A stretch of DNA of 64,000 bases, taken from positions 1-64,000 of the forward strand of contig JAFLTC010000006.1 in the NCBI GenBank assembly GCA_022510615.1. Direction: 5' to 3'. A program made the translations under genes and the position numbers. This document shows, piece after piece, positions 49,416 through 58,559 of this stretch (positions are counted from its first letter, which is position 1; each line of letters begins with the position of its first letter). The notes under the pieces were generated by a model. It saw only the letters and a program-made list of their open reading frames with translations. It was not told the DNA's origin and did not search any database. Origin of the DNA: Lachnospiraceae bacterium (GTDB taxonomy: Bacteria; Bacillota; Clostridia; Lachnospirales; Lachnospiraceae).

Positions 49416-49499
49416 ATGAAAAAATATCAAATATTAGGGTTTGGCAATAATCATTACGTGTCGGAACAAAACATGCTGTTCCCTCACGTACGACCCTAG
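49416..49499 (+). CDS. Putative 27-aa small ORF with good SD, overlapping a strong hairpin
   Basis: AGAGGAGTTTT-ATG; MKKYQILGFGNNHYVSEQNMLFPHVRP*. Confidence 0.35.
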   Translation: MKKYQILGFGNNHYVSEQNMLFPHVRP

Positions 49500-49565
49500 T
49501 ATAGACACTAATTGTGACAAAATAGTGTTCAAATTTATGATAAAGTGTGAACAGTTTGTGAAGTT

Positions 49566-49580
49566 GGCGTCATCGTGCTA
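49566..49580. repeat. Dispersed palindrome copy e (half element)
   Basis: GGCGTCATCGTGCTA. Confidence 0.4.
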
Positions 49581-49587
49581 AACCTTT

Positions 49588-51114
49588 CTATAGCTTCAGT
49601 CGCCGAATCTGTTCCTGCAGCTTTGCCTTTTTTTCTTCCAACAGAAGTTCCTTATTATACTCAAAAAATTTATCACAGCCATGCTCTGTCACAAACCATG
49701 CCGCCTGTGGGTTCAAAGTAAGCTCGGTAACGAAAAGAACCATCTCCGGTCTGCCGGCAAATATTTTTTCCAAAAAGAGAAAGGAATTTGTCAGAGAAGT
49801 TCGGGTTTCTTCTGCCAGCTTTTCATATTCTTCCGTAGATACCGAAAAAGCCTTTTTGATTTCTCCAAAGGCTGCTTCTCCCTCGGTAGAGGAAAAACTG
49901 CTTAGCATATTCTGGTAGGAGTAAAGAAACTGACTGGCCGCAAATCCGGTACTTTCCCCTTCTTCTGTCAACTGTCCGGCAGCACGTTTTTTCTGCTGGT
50001 TCTGCTCGAACTGCTCCAGTTCGGTAGAAAGCAATTCAGTCGGAGTTTTTGCAGAAGAGGCAAACTGCCCCTTCAGACGCTGTAATATTTCAAATACTAT
50101 GGTGAGCACGGAATCTCTCTTTTTCGTTTCGCCAAATCGCTCTCCCAGAGCTCCGAGAAACAGTCCGATGACACTCAGCACTTCATCAAAAGGAGCTTCT
50201 GCCAGCCGGGATACCATCTCCGGGGCATCCTTTCCTTGTAAAATGCCGGTAATATCATAAGAACTTTTATATTTACGGAACAAATCATAATAGCTGGAAA
50301 AATCTCTGGCGATCTCTTCGTGCTGCAAATACTGATGCACCACAGCGGTTGTAATGGGCAGGGACTGTTTTTCATAGGAAATGATTAGTCGGGATAAATC
50401 CTCCCATCCTCTTGCTGTCACAAAATCTTCGCCGTGAATCGTCGTTTCCACCTGATAAAAATTCTCTTTTTTTATATCCAGATAAGATAAAATGGCGGGA
50501 TGTACACCATGACCGTAGGCATATTCCTTCCAGGAGGTAAAGTCCTCCGCAATATCAATCCGTTTCAAACGGTCAAGAGTTACAATGTCAAAATCCCGGA
50601 CCGATTTATTGTATTCCGGCGGATTTCCGGCAGCTATAATAACCCAGCCCTCCGGTACCCGGTGGGAGCCGAAGGTCTTATATTGAAGAAATTGCAGCAT
50701 CGTGGGAGCCAGAGTTTCCGATACGCAGTTAATTTCATCCAGAAACAAAATGCCTTGGGACAAATGGCTCTGCTGCATCTTTTCATAAATGGAAGCAATA
50801 ATTTCACTCATCGTATATTCCGTGACGGAAAAGGACTGACCGTCATATTCCTTTTCCCTTATAACCGGCAGTCCGATGGCACTCTGCCTGGTGTGATGGG
50901 TAATCGTATAGGACACTAACGCTACATCTGCCTCAGCGGCAATCTGTTCCATAATGGCAGTTTTGCCGATGCCCGGCGGTCCCATAAGAAGAATGGGGCG
51001 CTGCTTTTCCACGGGGATTTCATAGCGGCCCTCTTTGTTTTTTGATAAATACACCTGCATGGTGTGAAGAATTTCCTGCTTGGCTTCTTTAATTGTCATC
51101 GTATACTGGTTCAT
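49588..51114 (-). CDS. MoxR-type AAA+ ATPase
   Basis: RPILLMGPPGIGKTAIMEQIAAEADVALVSYTITHHTRQSAIGLP...GILFLDEINCVSETLAPTMLQFLQYKTFGSHRVPEGWVIIAAGNPPEYN. Confidence 0.9.
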   Translation of the reverse strand: MNQYTMTIKEAKQEILHTMQVYLSKNKEGRYEIPVEKQRPILLMGPPGIGKTAIMEQIAAEADVALVSYTITHHTRQSAIGLPVIREKEYDGQSFSVTEYTMSEIIASIYEKMQQSHLSQGILFLDEINCVSETLAPTMLQFLQYKTFGSHRVPEGWVIIAAGNPPEYNKSVRDFDIVTLDRLKRIDIAEDFTSWKEYAYGHGVHPAILSYLDIKKENFYQVETTIHGEDFVTARGWEDLSRLIISYEKQSLPITTAVVHQYLQHEEIARDFSSYYDLFRKYKSSYDITGILQGKDAPEMVSRLAEAPFDEVLSVIGLFLGALGERFGETKKRDSVLTIVFEILQRLKGQFASSAKTPTELLSTELEQFEQNQQKKRAAGQLTEEGESTGFAASQFLYSYQNMLSSFSSTEGEAAFGEIKKAFSVSTEEYEKLAEETRTSLTNSFLFLEKIFAGRPEMVLFVTELTLNPQAAWFVTEHGCDKFFEYNKELLLEEKKAKLQEQIRRLKL

Positions 51115-51126
51115 GGTGTTCTCCTT

Positions 51127-52455
51127 TTATTCCATAAGAAAGTCTTTCTTTTCCTCTGCCTCATCAATTCTCAGCCGGATGGCCCAATGCGGCACTCTGT
51201 CATAGGCAGGCAGGGCATGAGATGGTGTTTCCTTTAGAAAATCCGCCAGTAAAAAGGCGGTGGGATATGCAGGCGGATGCTCCGGATACGTGCCGTAGCC
51301 GTCGGTGAGAATCATAAGCCCCTGCAATCCGGAAAAGCCACCGTTCTTCTGTTGTTTCTCAATATAGTCAAAGACGCAGCGGTAATCAGTACCGCCAAAA
51401 CCTTTCACCTGAAAGGACTCTGCAAGACGGAAAAACTGTTCAAAATCCGTAATACATAAATCCTCCTGTATGATTGTATCAAATTGGAGCAGATGGATAC
51501 GGCTCTGCCGGAAAAAATACCGGGAATGCTTTAAAATGCCGTAGGTTTCCATGAGAAAACGCCGTACCGGATTACCCCGGCAGGAACCGGAGGTATCTAC
51601 CGCAATGACAAGCTCCTTTATTTTTTTCTCCTCCTTATATTCCAGTGGCTCCAATAAAGGGGTATTGCCGTACAAATCTAACCCCAATGTATAGTAGTTT
51701 ACATCAAATTCATCTTCATTTATTTTCAGATTTTCCCGCCAGGCGGCAAACCGTTTCAAAAAATAATCATACCGGTATTCCTCCTGTGTTGTAATCTGTA
51801 AAAGTTCCAGAAGCTTTCCTGCCTGATTTCCGGCACGCCGGTAAAAAGTTTCCATATTTGTTTTTGTCTTCTCGCTGATTTCCTTCCACTTTTTTTCCTG
51901 CTGCTTTTTTGACTCCTCTCCACCGTCCCTTTTCCAGAGAGCGTGGGAATCAATACAAAAATCCTGCTCCATAAAAAGCATATTCTGGTGGTAAAAAACA
52001 TGTTTTTCGAAAAAGAGGTATAGCCGTCCCGGCGTGTAAAAAATCTTATTATCCTCCAATAGCCGGTATGTCTGCTCCCGGATGGGAGACTGCATTTTCT
52101 GCAGACAGGGTACCGACAGAGAGTCAATAATGGCTTCCACACAAATATCGCAGCATAAATCCCACAGTTCTTTGCTTTCTTTTGCCGGCAGATAGAGGTG
52201 GGAGAAAATACAGTGCAGTAAATTGTGCAGATAAGCACGGTTTACCAGTACTGGATTTTCCTCGTAGGAGGAAAGCAGATATTTGGGCTGTACATACAGC
52301 GTTTCACCATCCGTGGCTGTGGAGGAAATGACAGGGCTTATTTCATAGCCCAGTCCCGCTAACGGAACATCTAAAAAACGCATGGCAAGATAGAGTTCAT
52401 TGCGTGCAGCAGACAGTATATCCTTCCCTAATTGGGCAATCGGCTGATATTCCAT
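51127..52455 (-). CDS. VWA-like domain protein with N-terminal metallopeptidase-like region (DUF2201 type)
   Basis: VNRAYLHNLLHCIFSHLYLPAKESKELWDLCCDICVEAIID; C-terminal ELVIAVDTSGSCRGNPVRRFL...FGGTDYRCVFDYI...LMILTDGYG. Confidence 0.87.
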   Translation of the reverse strand: MEYQPIAQLGKDILSAARNELYLAMRFLDVPLAGLGYEISPVISSTATDGETLYVQPKYLLSSYEENPVLVNRAYLHNLLHCIFSHLYLPAKESKELWDLCCDICVEAIIDSLSVPCLQKMQSPIREQTYRLLEDNKIFYTPGRLYLFFEKHVFYHQNMLFMEQDFCIDSHALWKRDGGEESKKQQEKKWKEISEKTKTNMETFYRRAGNQAGKLLELLQITTQEEYRYDYFLKRFAAWRENLKINEDEFDVNYYTLGLDLYGNTPLLEPLEYKEEKKIKELVIAVDTSGSCRGNPVRRFLMETYGILKHSRYFFRQSRIHLLQFDTIIQEDLCITDFEQFFRLAESFQVKGFGGTDYRCVFDYIEKQQKNGGFSGLQGLMILTDGYGTYPEHPPAYPTAFLLADFLKETPSHALPAYDRVPHWAIRLRIDEAEEKKDFLME

Positions 52456-52464
52456 GTGTTCCTC

Positions 52465-53277
52465 CTATAGCGCAAATTTCCCGGCACCTTTTTTATCGTC
52501 TCCGGCAGTCCGGTTTTTTACATCCAGAACATAGCTGATGAGCTCCGGCCGTTCCAGAGAGGCGGCAATCTCTCCTGCTAACGTAAGCAGTTTGACATCG
52601 ACGTTATCCCCCTCCAAAAAGAAATGCAGGCTATCCATGTCCGGTTCTTTCATATACCAGGTCAGAAGCTCCCTGGTATGCTCCTTAAAGTATTGTTCAT
52701 ACATAGAAGAACAATCCTCTGACAGCTGGTGGGGAAAGCGCAGCCGGTAGGATAGAATACGGGCAAGCACGGAAATTTCTTCACTGACACAGGCGCGTTT
52801 CCACAGGCTGTCATACCTTGGATAATCAATACGGGAATCAAAGAAACATTGCTGATAAAGATAGCCGGTGCCATATCCTACCTCGCTGAAAATTCTTGCC
52901 GGCTCGTTGGCAATATACTCATACTCATAATGGGGAAATAAAAGCACGGCACAGTCCTGCTCCGAATATATGACAGTGACTTTGATTTCATGGTTCATAT
53001 CATACAGGATATCCTTTAAACAGTTGCAGTTATCTTCGCCTTTCCGAAGAATAATATGAGATACCCGCTGACAGTTTTTAAAGGCACCGTCTTCGATTTC
53101 AATACTGCCGTGGGGCAGAATTACCGTCTCTAAGTAACGGCAGTTATAAAAGGCGTGTTTTCCGATCACCTTTGTGCCTTCGGGAATCTCAATTTTTTGC
53201 AATTTTTCGTTTCCGGCATAGGCATAATCCGGTATCCGGTGTGCTTGCTCCATGCGACCTGTCCTTCCCCTTTTCAT
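52465..53277 (-). CDS. Cytosolic leucine-rich-repeat (BspA-like LRR_5) protein
   Basis: IPDYAYAGNEKLQKIEIPEGTKVIGKHAFYNCRYLETVILPHGSIEIEDGAFKNCQRVSHIILRKG; no signal peptide. Confidence 0.82.
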   Translation of the reverse strand: MKRGRTGRMEQAHRIPDYAYAGNEKLQKIEIPEGTKVIGKHAFYNCRYLETVILPHGSIEIEDGAFKNCQRVSHIILRKGEDNCNCLKDILYDMNHEIKVTVIYSEQDCAVLLFPHYEYEYIANEPARIFSEVGYGTGYLYQQCFFDSRIDYPRYDSLWKRACVSEEISVLARILSYRLRFPHQLSEDCSSMYEQYFKEHTRELLTWYMKEPDMDSLHFFLEGDNVDVKLLTLAGEIAASLERPELISYVLDVKNRTAGDDKKGAGKFAL

Positions 53278-53357
53278 TCTGTTTCAATATACAAAGAATA
53301 GCACTGTATGGACTTTTTGACAAGAAAATGATATAATAATTTTAAATTGGGTTTATA

Positions 53358-53381
53358 TAGCACGATGGCGCCATCGTGCCA
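53358..53381. repeat. Dispersed palindrome copy f (near-perfect 24-bp palindrome)
   Basis: TAGCACGATGGCGCCATCGTGCCA. Confidence 0.75.
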
Positions 53382-53399
53382 GAAAGAAGGGATGAGTAT

Positions 53400-53834
53400 A
53401 TGTATTGTCATAATTGTGGAAATCCGTTAGGGGATGGAGATAAATTTTGCAGCGCCTGTGGGACACCGGTTGGTGATGAGGGAAAACCTGAGCAGTCAGA
53501 GGAGCAGACAGAGCTGAGAAGCCAGCCGGCATCTGAGGAGCGGGTCGTGTGGGAAGAATCGCAGCCGGTAGCTGATACACACAAAAGAAATACTGGACTT
53601 TTGGTGGCAGTGGTTATTATTGCCGGGGTGCTGACGTTCCTTGTTCTGCTGATCAGCATCTTTATCTGGGGCGGAAAGGCTGAAGGTAGTCTGGAAAAAT
53701 GGAGGGAGCGCTATCGGCCCTACGAAGATCTGGAAGAGGAGGAAGAACCGGCAGATGACGAGGATTTCTGGGGTTCTTACAATGGGGACGAATTTGACAG
53801 GAAAGGGAATCCGGACAGTAACCGTTATTTGTAA
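53400..53834 (+). CDS. Zinc-ribbon domain membrane protein
   Basis: MYCHNCGNPLGDGDKFCSACGTPVGDEG then one TM. Confidence 0.85.
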   Translation: MYCHNCGNPLGDGDKFCSACGTPVGDEGKPEQSEEQTELRSQPASEERVVWEESQPVADTHKRNTGLLVAVVIIAGVLTFLVLLISIFIWGGKAEGSLEKWRERYRPYEDLEEEEEPADDEDFWGSYNGDEFDRKGNPDSNRYL

Positions 53835-53848
53835 GAGGGAGTGTGGCA

Positions 53849-55639
53849 ATGAAATATGATGTAGAGGAAATCAGGGGTAAAATTCATACAGGACAATTGG
53901 AAGGAATCGGCGAGAGACTGGAGGAAGACATCGAGAGCATATTAAAACGTGGAGGCATTTATTTTCGAATTTTTAACCGGGCAAAAACACCCTTTTCCAT
54001 TGCGAATAAGCTGGAAAAGGGCGGATACGGTTTCGGGGAAAACGAAAAAAAACTACAGGACTTAGTAGGACTCCGTGTGGTCGTTTATTATCAGGATGAT
54101 ATGAATATTGTAAGGTCTATTCTGGAAGAAACTTTCTGTCTTGAGGGTGAGTGGTCAGAAACCGATACGACCGAGGAGGAATTCAAGGCATCGAAGTTCA
54201 ATGGTGTATTCCGTATTCCCGATGAATATCAGCGGATTTATAACGGGGACATCAGCTGCGTGCCGGCGGATTTGACTTTTGAGGTACAGCTGCGGACCAT
54301 TTCCTTTGAAGGATGGCATGAAATTGAGCATGACATGCGCTATAAATCTCCTCATGGCGAGGAATTCTGGAAAAACAACGGGGATTTGTCCCGGACTTTA
54401 AACTGTGTACTCGCGAATCTGGAGTTGTGCGACTGGTCTACTCTCAGCGTGTTTGACCAGCTATCCTACTATCATTACGAAGAGGGAAACTGGGAGATGA
54501 TGCTGAAAGGAAAATTCCGTCTCCGTTTTGATGTAAAACCGTTGGCACCGGAACTCATCGATTTTCTGGATGATAATCTTGGTGTGGCATACTGCCTGTA
54601 CCGTTGTACAAGAGACCGGGTTATCTATGCCCTGTTACGGGAGGGCAATTATGAAAAACTGACCTATAATCTTCTGGTAAAGGTGGCAAATGAAACGGTG
54701 GCAACCTATGACAACAAGATTCAGAGGCGTCTTGCCAAGTTGTGTAACGAGATACTAAAGGCGGAGAAAACGCCGCCGGCAGAAAGAGCGGATTTAAATC
54801 CTATGGATGTGACACCGAATTTTCAGCTGAATGTGGTACTGTCCCACCATCCGGAAACGGAGCTTCAGGAAGAATTCATGACAGCGGTGCAGATGATTGG
54901 TGTATGGGCTCAGAGCCGTTTTCACAATATTGTCGGTGATATACCGGTGGAACCGGTGGATTATGAGCTCCATATGGCGGGGTACAACCTGCAGATTTCA
55001 GCAAATGCGTCCTTAGGTTTTTATCGACTGAATCTGGATTATGTAGATATGGAACGGAAAGGAGTAATCTGGCGGACCAGTGTAAGTCTGGAAAGAAGTG
55101 AGCGGATTCGGATGAAGGTGCAGTGCGACTATTGTCATCCACCGGACCGTTTGATTCGTGAGAGTTTTGCAAAACCCCGCTTTGTGGACGAAATTTTCCG
55201 CAAGATTGGCTATGAGGATGTGATACCGATGTCTTTAAAGCCGAGGAAGGTACATAATCTGAAGGATATAGAAAATCTCAGTGAGTTTATTGCTGCCCCG
55301 GCAAGGAATCTGCCGGTCATCGTGGCAGTGGAAGATGAAGACGGGGAACGGCAGATTAATGTGACGAGACTGGCCGAGACGGTGGGAACCTATGCCCATG
55401 TATTTTTGCTGGACAAAAAGGCAATACCGGTCATGGTGGAATCCTCGGATTATACGAGGGAGGAACTGCTTGGTTCCGTCTGGGTCACTTTTCGGGACGG
55501 TGAGGATAAATTTTACACGAAAGAAATGATTGCGGACAGCCGTTTTGACTTTAACAAATACGCATTTGACCGGGGCAATATCTATGAAAAGGCTTTCCGC
55601 CATAAATTGGTAAGGCTTATTAAGGAAAAGAATTGCTGA
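53849..55639 (+). CDS. RelA/SpoT nucleotidyltransferase-domain protein with ~300-aa C-terminal extension
   Basis: YFRIFNRAKTPFSIANKLEKGGYGF...LQDLVGLRVVVYYQDD...LTFEVQLRTISFEGWHEIEHDMRYKSP; no HD domain. Confidence 0.85.
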   Translation: MKYDVEEIRGKIHTGQLEGIGERLEEDIESILKRGGIYFRIFNRAKTPFSIANKLEKGGYGFGENEKKLQDLVGLRVVVYYQDDMNIVRSILEETFCLEGEWSETDTTEEEFKASKFNGVFRIPDEYQRIYNGDISCVPADLTFEVQLRTISFEGWHEIEHDMRYKSPHGEEFWKNNGDLSRTLNCVLANLELCDWSTLSVFDQLSYYHYEEGNWEMMLKGKFRLRFDVKPLAPELIDFLDDNLGVAYCLYRCTRDRVIYALLREGNYEKLTYNLLVKVANETVATYDNKIQRRLAKLCNEILKAEKTPPAERADLNPMDVTPNFQLNVVLSHHPETELQEEFMTAVQMIGVWAQSRFHNIVGDIPVEPVDYELHMAGYNLQISANASLGFYRLNLDYVDMERKGVIWRTSVSLERSERIRMKVQCDYCHPPDRLIRESFAKPRFVDEIFRKIGYEDVIPMSLKPRKVHNLKDIENLSEFIAAPARNLPVIVAVEDEDGERQINVTRLAETVGTYAHVFLLDKKAIPVMVESSDYTREELLGSVWVTFRDGEDKFYTKEMIADSRFDFNKYAFDRGNIYEKAFRHKLVRLIKEKNC

Positions 55640-55741
55640 GAATTTATTGACAGTTTTACAATAATATTCTATTATAAAGGTGCCGTAGTTTTTTACTTAT
55701 AAACTAATTAACTTACTTAAAAAAAGGAGAGAAAAAAAGAC

Positions 55742-56932
55742 ATGAAAAAAACATGCAAAGTTTTAATGATGGTTTTTGCCGTTGCTTTTGGTGTTTTGCT
55801 TTTGACGGGCACTTCCAGTAAGGCGGCAGCAACAATTACTGGTCTCCAACAGACAAAGGCATCAAGCACCTCTGTCACGGTACAATGGCAGGCTGTTATG
55901 GAAAATAGTGTATATTATTCGACTCACATCGGTACGAGTGCAAACAATCTGACCCGACAGGATAACCAATATGGAACAACCGGCTATATCAGTGGACTGA
56001 CAGAAGGCGGTACATATTATGTTCAGGTACGGGCCTATTCCGATTATGCAAGAAATACAGTTATCGCAATATCACCTGTTATTCAGGTAGCTACCACGCT
56101 GGCTGATGTATCGGGTGTTACCCAGACTTCCGCAACAGGAAATACCATTACAATGAAATGGAATCCGGTAACGGGGGCGACAAGTTACTATATCTATCGT
56201 TATGCAAATAGTACCTATACACAAATTGGCAGTTCCAAGACAGCAAGCTATATGGTGACAGGTCTGTCTCCATCTTTGCAGGCAAGCTTCTATGTGGTAG
56301 CAGTAAAGACAACTACCTCTGGATTTACTGTATCAAGTGATTATTATAGAGGAGCTTCTATGCGGACGACACCGGCCAAGCCGGCAAATGTCGCTATCAC
56401 GAGCTGGTATGACAATATTAATGTGGCATACTTGGGTTGGAACGGTGTAAGCTGTAACGGATATCAGGTACAGATTCAGAACAGCAAGGGTAAAACATTG
56501 TTAAATCAGGATGTATCCTATAACAGCCTTAGAGTAAGCCCGTTCTGGAAAGGGGTATTTACGAAGACCCGTGTAAGAGGTTACATTACCATAGGTAACA
56601 AGAAGCTTTACGGTCCATGGTCCGATTATAGCTACAATGCTTCCAATAAATCCATTAAAATATCAAGTAAGAGTAGAAAAATCAAGGTAAAATGGAAAAA
56701 GATTACCGGTGCGGCAGGATATACGATTTATATTTCTAATAAATCCGATTCCGGCTTTAAGAAAGTAAAAACACTGGGCAAGAAAAAGACTTCCATTACC
56801 ATCAAGAAATGTGGTAAGAAAAAGCTGAAAAAGAGAAAAACCTATTATGTTCGTGTGAAATACTTAACAAAAGTAGGCAAAAAGAAAGTAGCCAGTGGAG
56901 TAATGGGACAGGGGTCCATCTACGTTTATTAA
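55742..56932 (+). CDS. Exported FN3-like repeat protein
   Basis: MKKTCKVLMMVFAVAFGVLLLTGTSSKAAA; ITGLQQTKASSTSVTVQWQAV; IKVKWKKITGAAGYTIYIS. Confidence 0.83.
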   Translation: MKKTCKVLMMVFAVAFGVLLLTGTSSKAAATITGLQQTKASSTSVTVQWQAVMENSVYYSTHIGTSANNLTRQDNQYGTTGYISGLTEGGTYYVQVRAYSDYARNTVIAISPVIQVATTLADVSGVTQTSATGNTITMKWNPVTGATSYYIYRYANSTYTQIGSSKTASYMVTGLSPSLQASFYVVAVKTTTSGFTVSSDYYRGASMRTTPAKPANVAITSWYDNINVAYLGWNGVSCNGYQVQIQNSKGKTLLNQDVSYNSLRVSPFWKGVFTKTRVRGYITIGNKKLYGPWSDYSYNASNKSIKISSKSRKIKVKWKKITGAAGYTIYISNKSDSGFKKVKTLGKKKTSITIKKCGKKKLKKRKTYYVRVKYLTKVGKKKVASGVMGQGSIYVY

Positions 56933-56937
56933 TGAAA

Positions 56938-56977
56938 AAAGAAAAGACCGTCGCGGTTGTGCGGCGGTCTTTTTTGT
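56938..56977 (+). terminator. Rho-independent terminator
   Basis: AAAAGACCGTCGC-ggttgt-GCGGCGGTCTTTTTT. Confidence 0.9.
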
Positions 56978-57019
56978 GTTAAGATAGAAAATAGATTTAG
57001 AATAAAGGAAGTGTATGTA

Positions 57020-57532
57020 ATGAAAGCTGGAATTTTTTATCACAAAAGAACAGGTGAGCCTGTACAAATCATTGCACGCGCACAGACAAAGCCTACCTTT
57101 CAGGAGGTTATCTGCTATCAGGAGCTGACAAAGCCCTATGAATATTTTGTCATGGAGAAACGGCAGTTTTTCGCAGAGTATGTCAGAGAGTTTACAGAAC
57201 TGGCGTTGACGGAGCAAAAGCAGTTAGATAAAAGAGAAGATTTACCGGACAAGCAGCCCCGGATATCCAAAGGGGTGGTAAAAGAAATGGAAAATCAAGA
57301 CCCGGAGGATGCCAGACTGCAAAAGCTGATTGAATTTTTTGATGCGGAAACCTATTTGGAAAAGATAAAATTATTTGAGAACATGAAAGATGAACTGAAT
57401 GAACATATGTTAAATAACATAGCGGTCAGTCTGGATTTGTCCATTGAGGACGGGGTAGACGGCTATCGGTTCATTTTATCGGAGTTAGAGATACGGAGTA
57501 AATACGAAGGAGAACGGAGCGACAGATATTGA
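57020..57532 (+). CDS. Hypothetical protein with DUF1653-like N-terminus
   Basis: MKAGIFYHKRTGEPVQIIARAQTKPTFQEVICYQELTKPYEYFVMEKRQFF. Confidence 0.65.
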   Translation: MKAGIFYHKRTGEPVQIIARAQTKPTFQEVICYQELTKPYEYFVMEKRQFFAEYVREFTELALTEQKQLDKREDLPDKQPRISKGVVKEMENQDPEDARLQKLIEFFDAETYLEKIKLFENMKDELNEHMLNNIAVSLDLSIEDGVDGYRFILSELEIRSKYEGERSDRY

Positions 57533-58269
57533 GTAATTACCGTTTAAAAATTCAATACGATGGCACAAAATACCGTGGCTGGCAGAGACAGAGGGGAAAC
57601 AGTGACACGGTGCAGGGCAAAATAGAGCAGGTACTTGGCCGTCTGTATGGAAAAGAACTGGAAATTGCCGGGGCGGGCCGGACGGATGCCGGCGTCCACG
57701 CCTATTGTCAGATTGCTAATTTTCATTTGGAAACAAAGGATACGCCGGATAAAATCCGTGACAGCCTCAATGAATATTTGCCACAGGATATACGGATACT
57801 GGAAGTGGAGCAGGCGGGAGAGCGTTTCCACAGCCGCCTGAATGCCACCGGCAAGGTGTATGAATATCATTTGGTAAAAAAGGATTATTATGATGTGTTT
57901 GCCAGAAAGTACAGCTGGCAGATGGAGAAAGAGTTGGATTTGGAAAAAATGCGTAAGGCGGCGGAACTTCTTTTGGGTCAGCATGATTTCAAGGGGTTCT
58001 GCACAAGAGCCTCCAAGAAAAAATCCACTATCCGCAGACTGGATGCGGTGAAGGTATGGGAGACCAAAAAGGATATTTTCCTGCGCTTTGAGGGAAGTGG
58101 ATTTCTCTATCATATGGTGCGGATTCTGACCGGTACCCTGGTGGAGATTGGAGCCGGTGAACGACAGATAGAGAGCATTCGGCAGGTACTGGAAACCGGA
58201 GACCGGACCCTTGCGGGGGAAACGGCACCGGCACAGGGGCTTACTCTTATTTCAGTGAAGTATGAATAG
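57529..58269 (+). CDS. truA: tRNA pseudouridine synthase A
   Basis: YRLKIQYDGTKYRGWQRQRGNSDTVQGKIEQVL...AGRTDAGVHAYCQIANF...GSGFLYHMVRILTGTLVEIG. Confidence 0.97.
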   Translation: MSNYRLKIQYDGTKYRGWQRQRGNSDTVQGKIEQVLGRLYGKELEIAGAGRTDAGVHAYCQIANFHLETKDTPDKIRDSLNEYLPQDIRILEVEQAGERFHSRLNATGKVYEYHLVKKDYYDVFARKYSWQMEKELDLEKMRKAAELLLGQHDFKGFCTRASKKKSTIRRLDAVKVWETKKDIFLRFEGSGFLYHMVRILTGTLVEIGAGERQIESIRQVLETGDRTLAGETAPAQGLTLISVKYE

Positions 58270-58308
58270 CATAACCTAGCAAGCGAAAAGGGAGAGGACT
58301 GAGGAACC

Positions 58309-58539
58309 GTGAGAGAAATGGAATTTAAAATGGAGCGGGAAAATCTTGTGACGGAGGGGCAGGAGGTTACGATTACCGAGGGGGTGCTTCCCAGTGCATG
58401 GTATTATGTCATCAATCCGGCAGTGGCGATGTCTGCTAATTATACCTTCCGTGAGCGGCTCAAGTCCGACCACGGAATAGTCAAAGAAATTAAACACAAC
58501 GAAAAGGGATATTACGTCGTTGTAGAATTTGATGAATAG
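58309..58539 (+). CDS. Small conserved-looking protein of unknown function
   Basis: REMEFKMERENLVTEGQEVTITEGVLPSAWYYVINPAVAMSANYTFRERLKSDHGIVKEIKHNEKGYYVVVEFDE; tightly spaced between truA and aminopeptidase. Confidence 0.65.
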   Translation: MREMEFKMERENLVTEGQEVTITEGVLPSAWYYVINPAVAMSANYTFRERLKSDHGIVKEIKHNEKGYYVVVEFDE

Positions 58540-58559
58540 AAGGAAAGGAAGAAATAATC

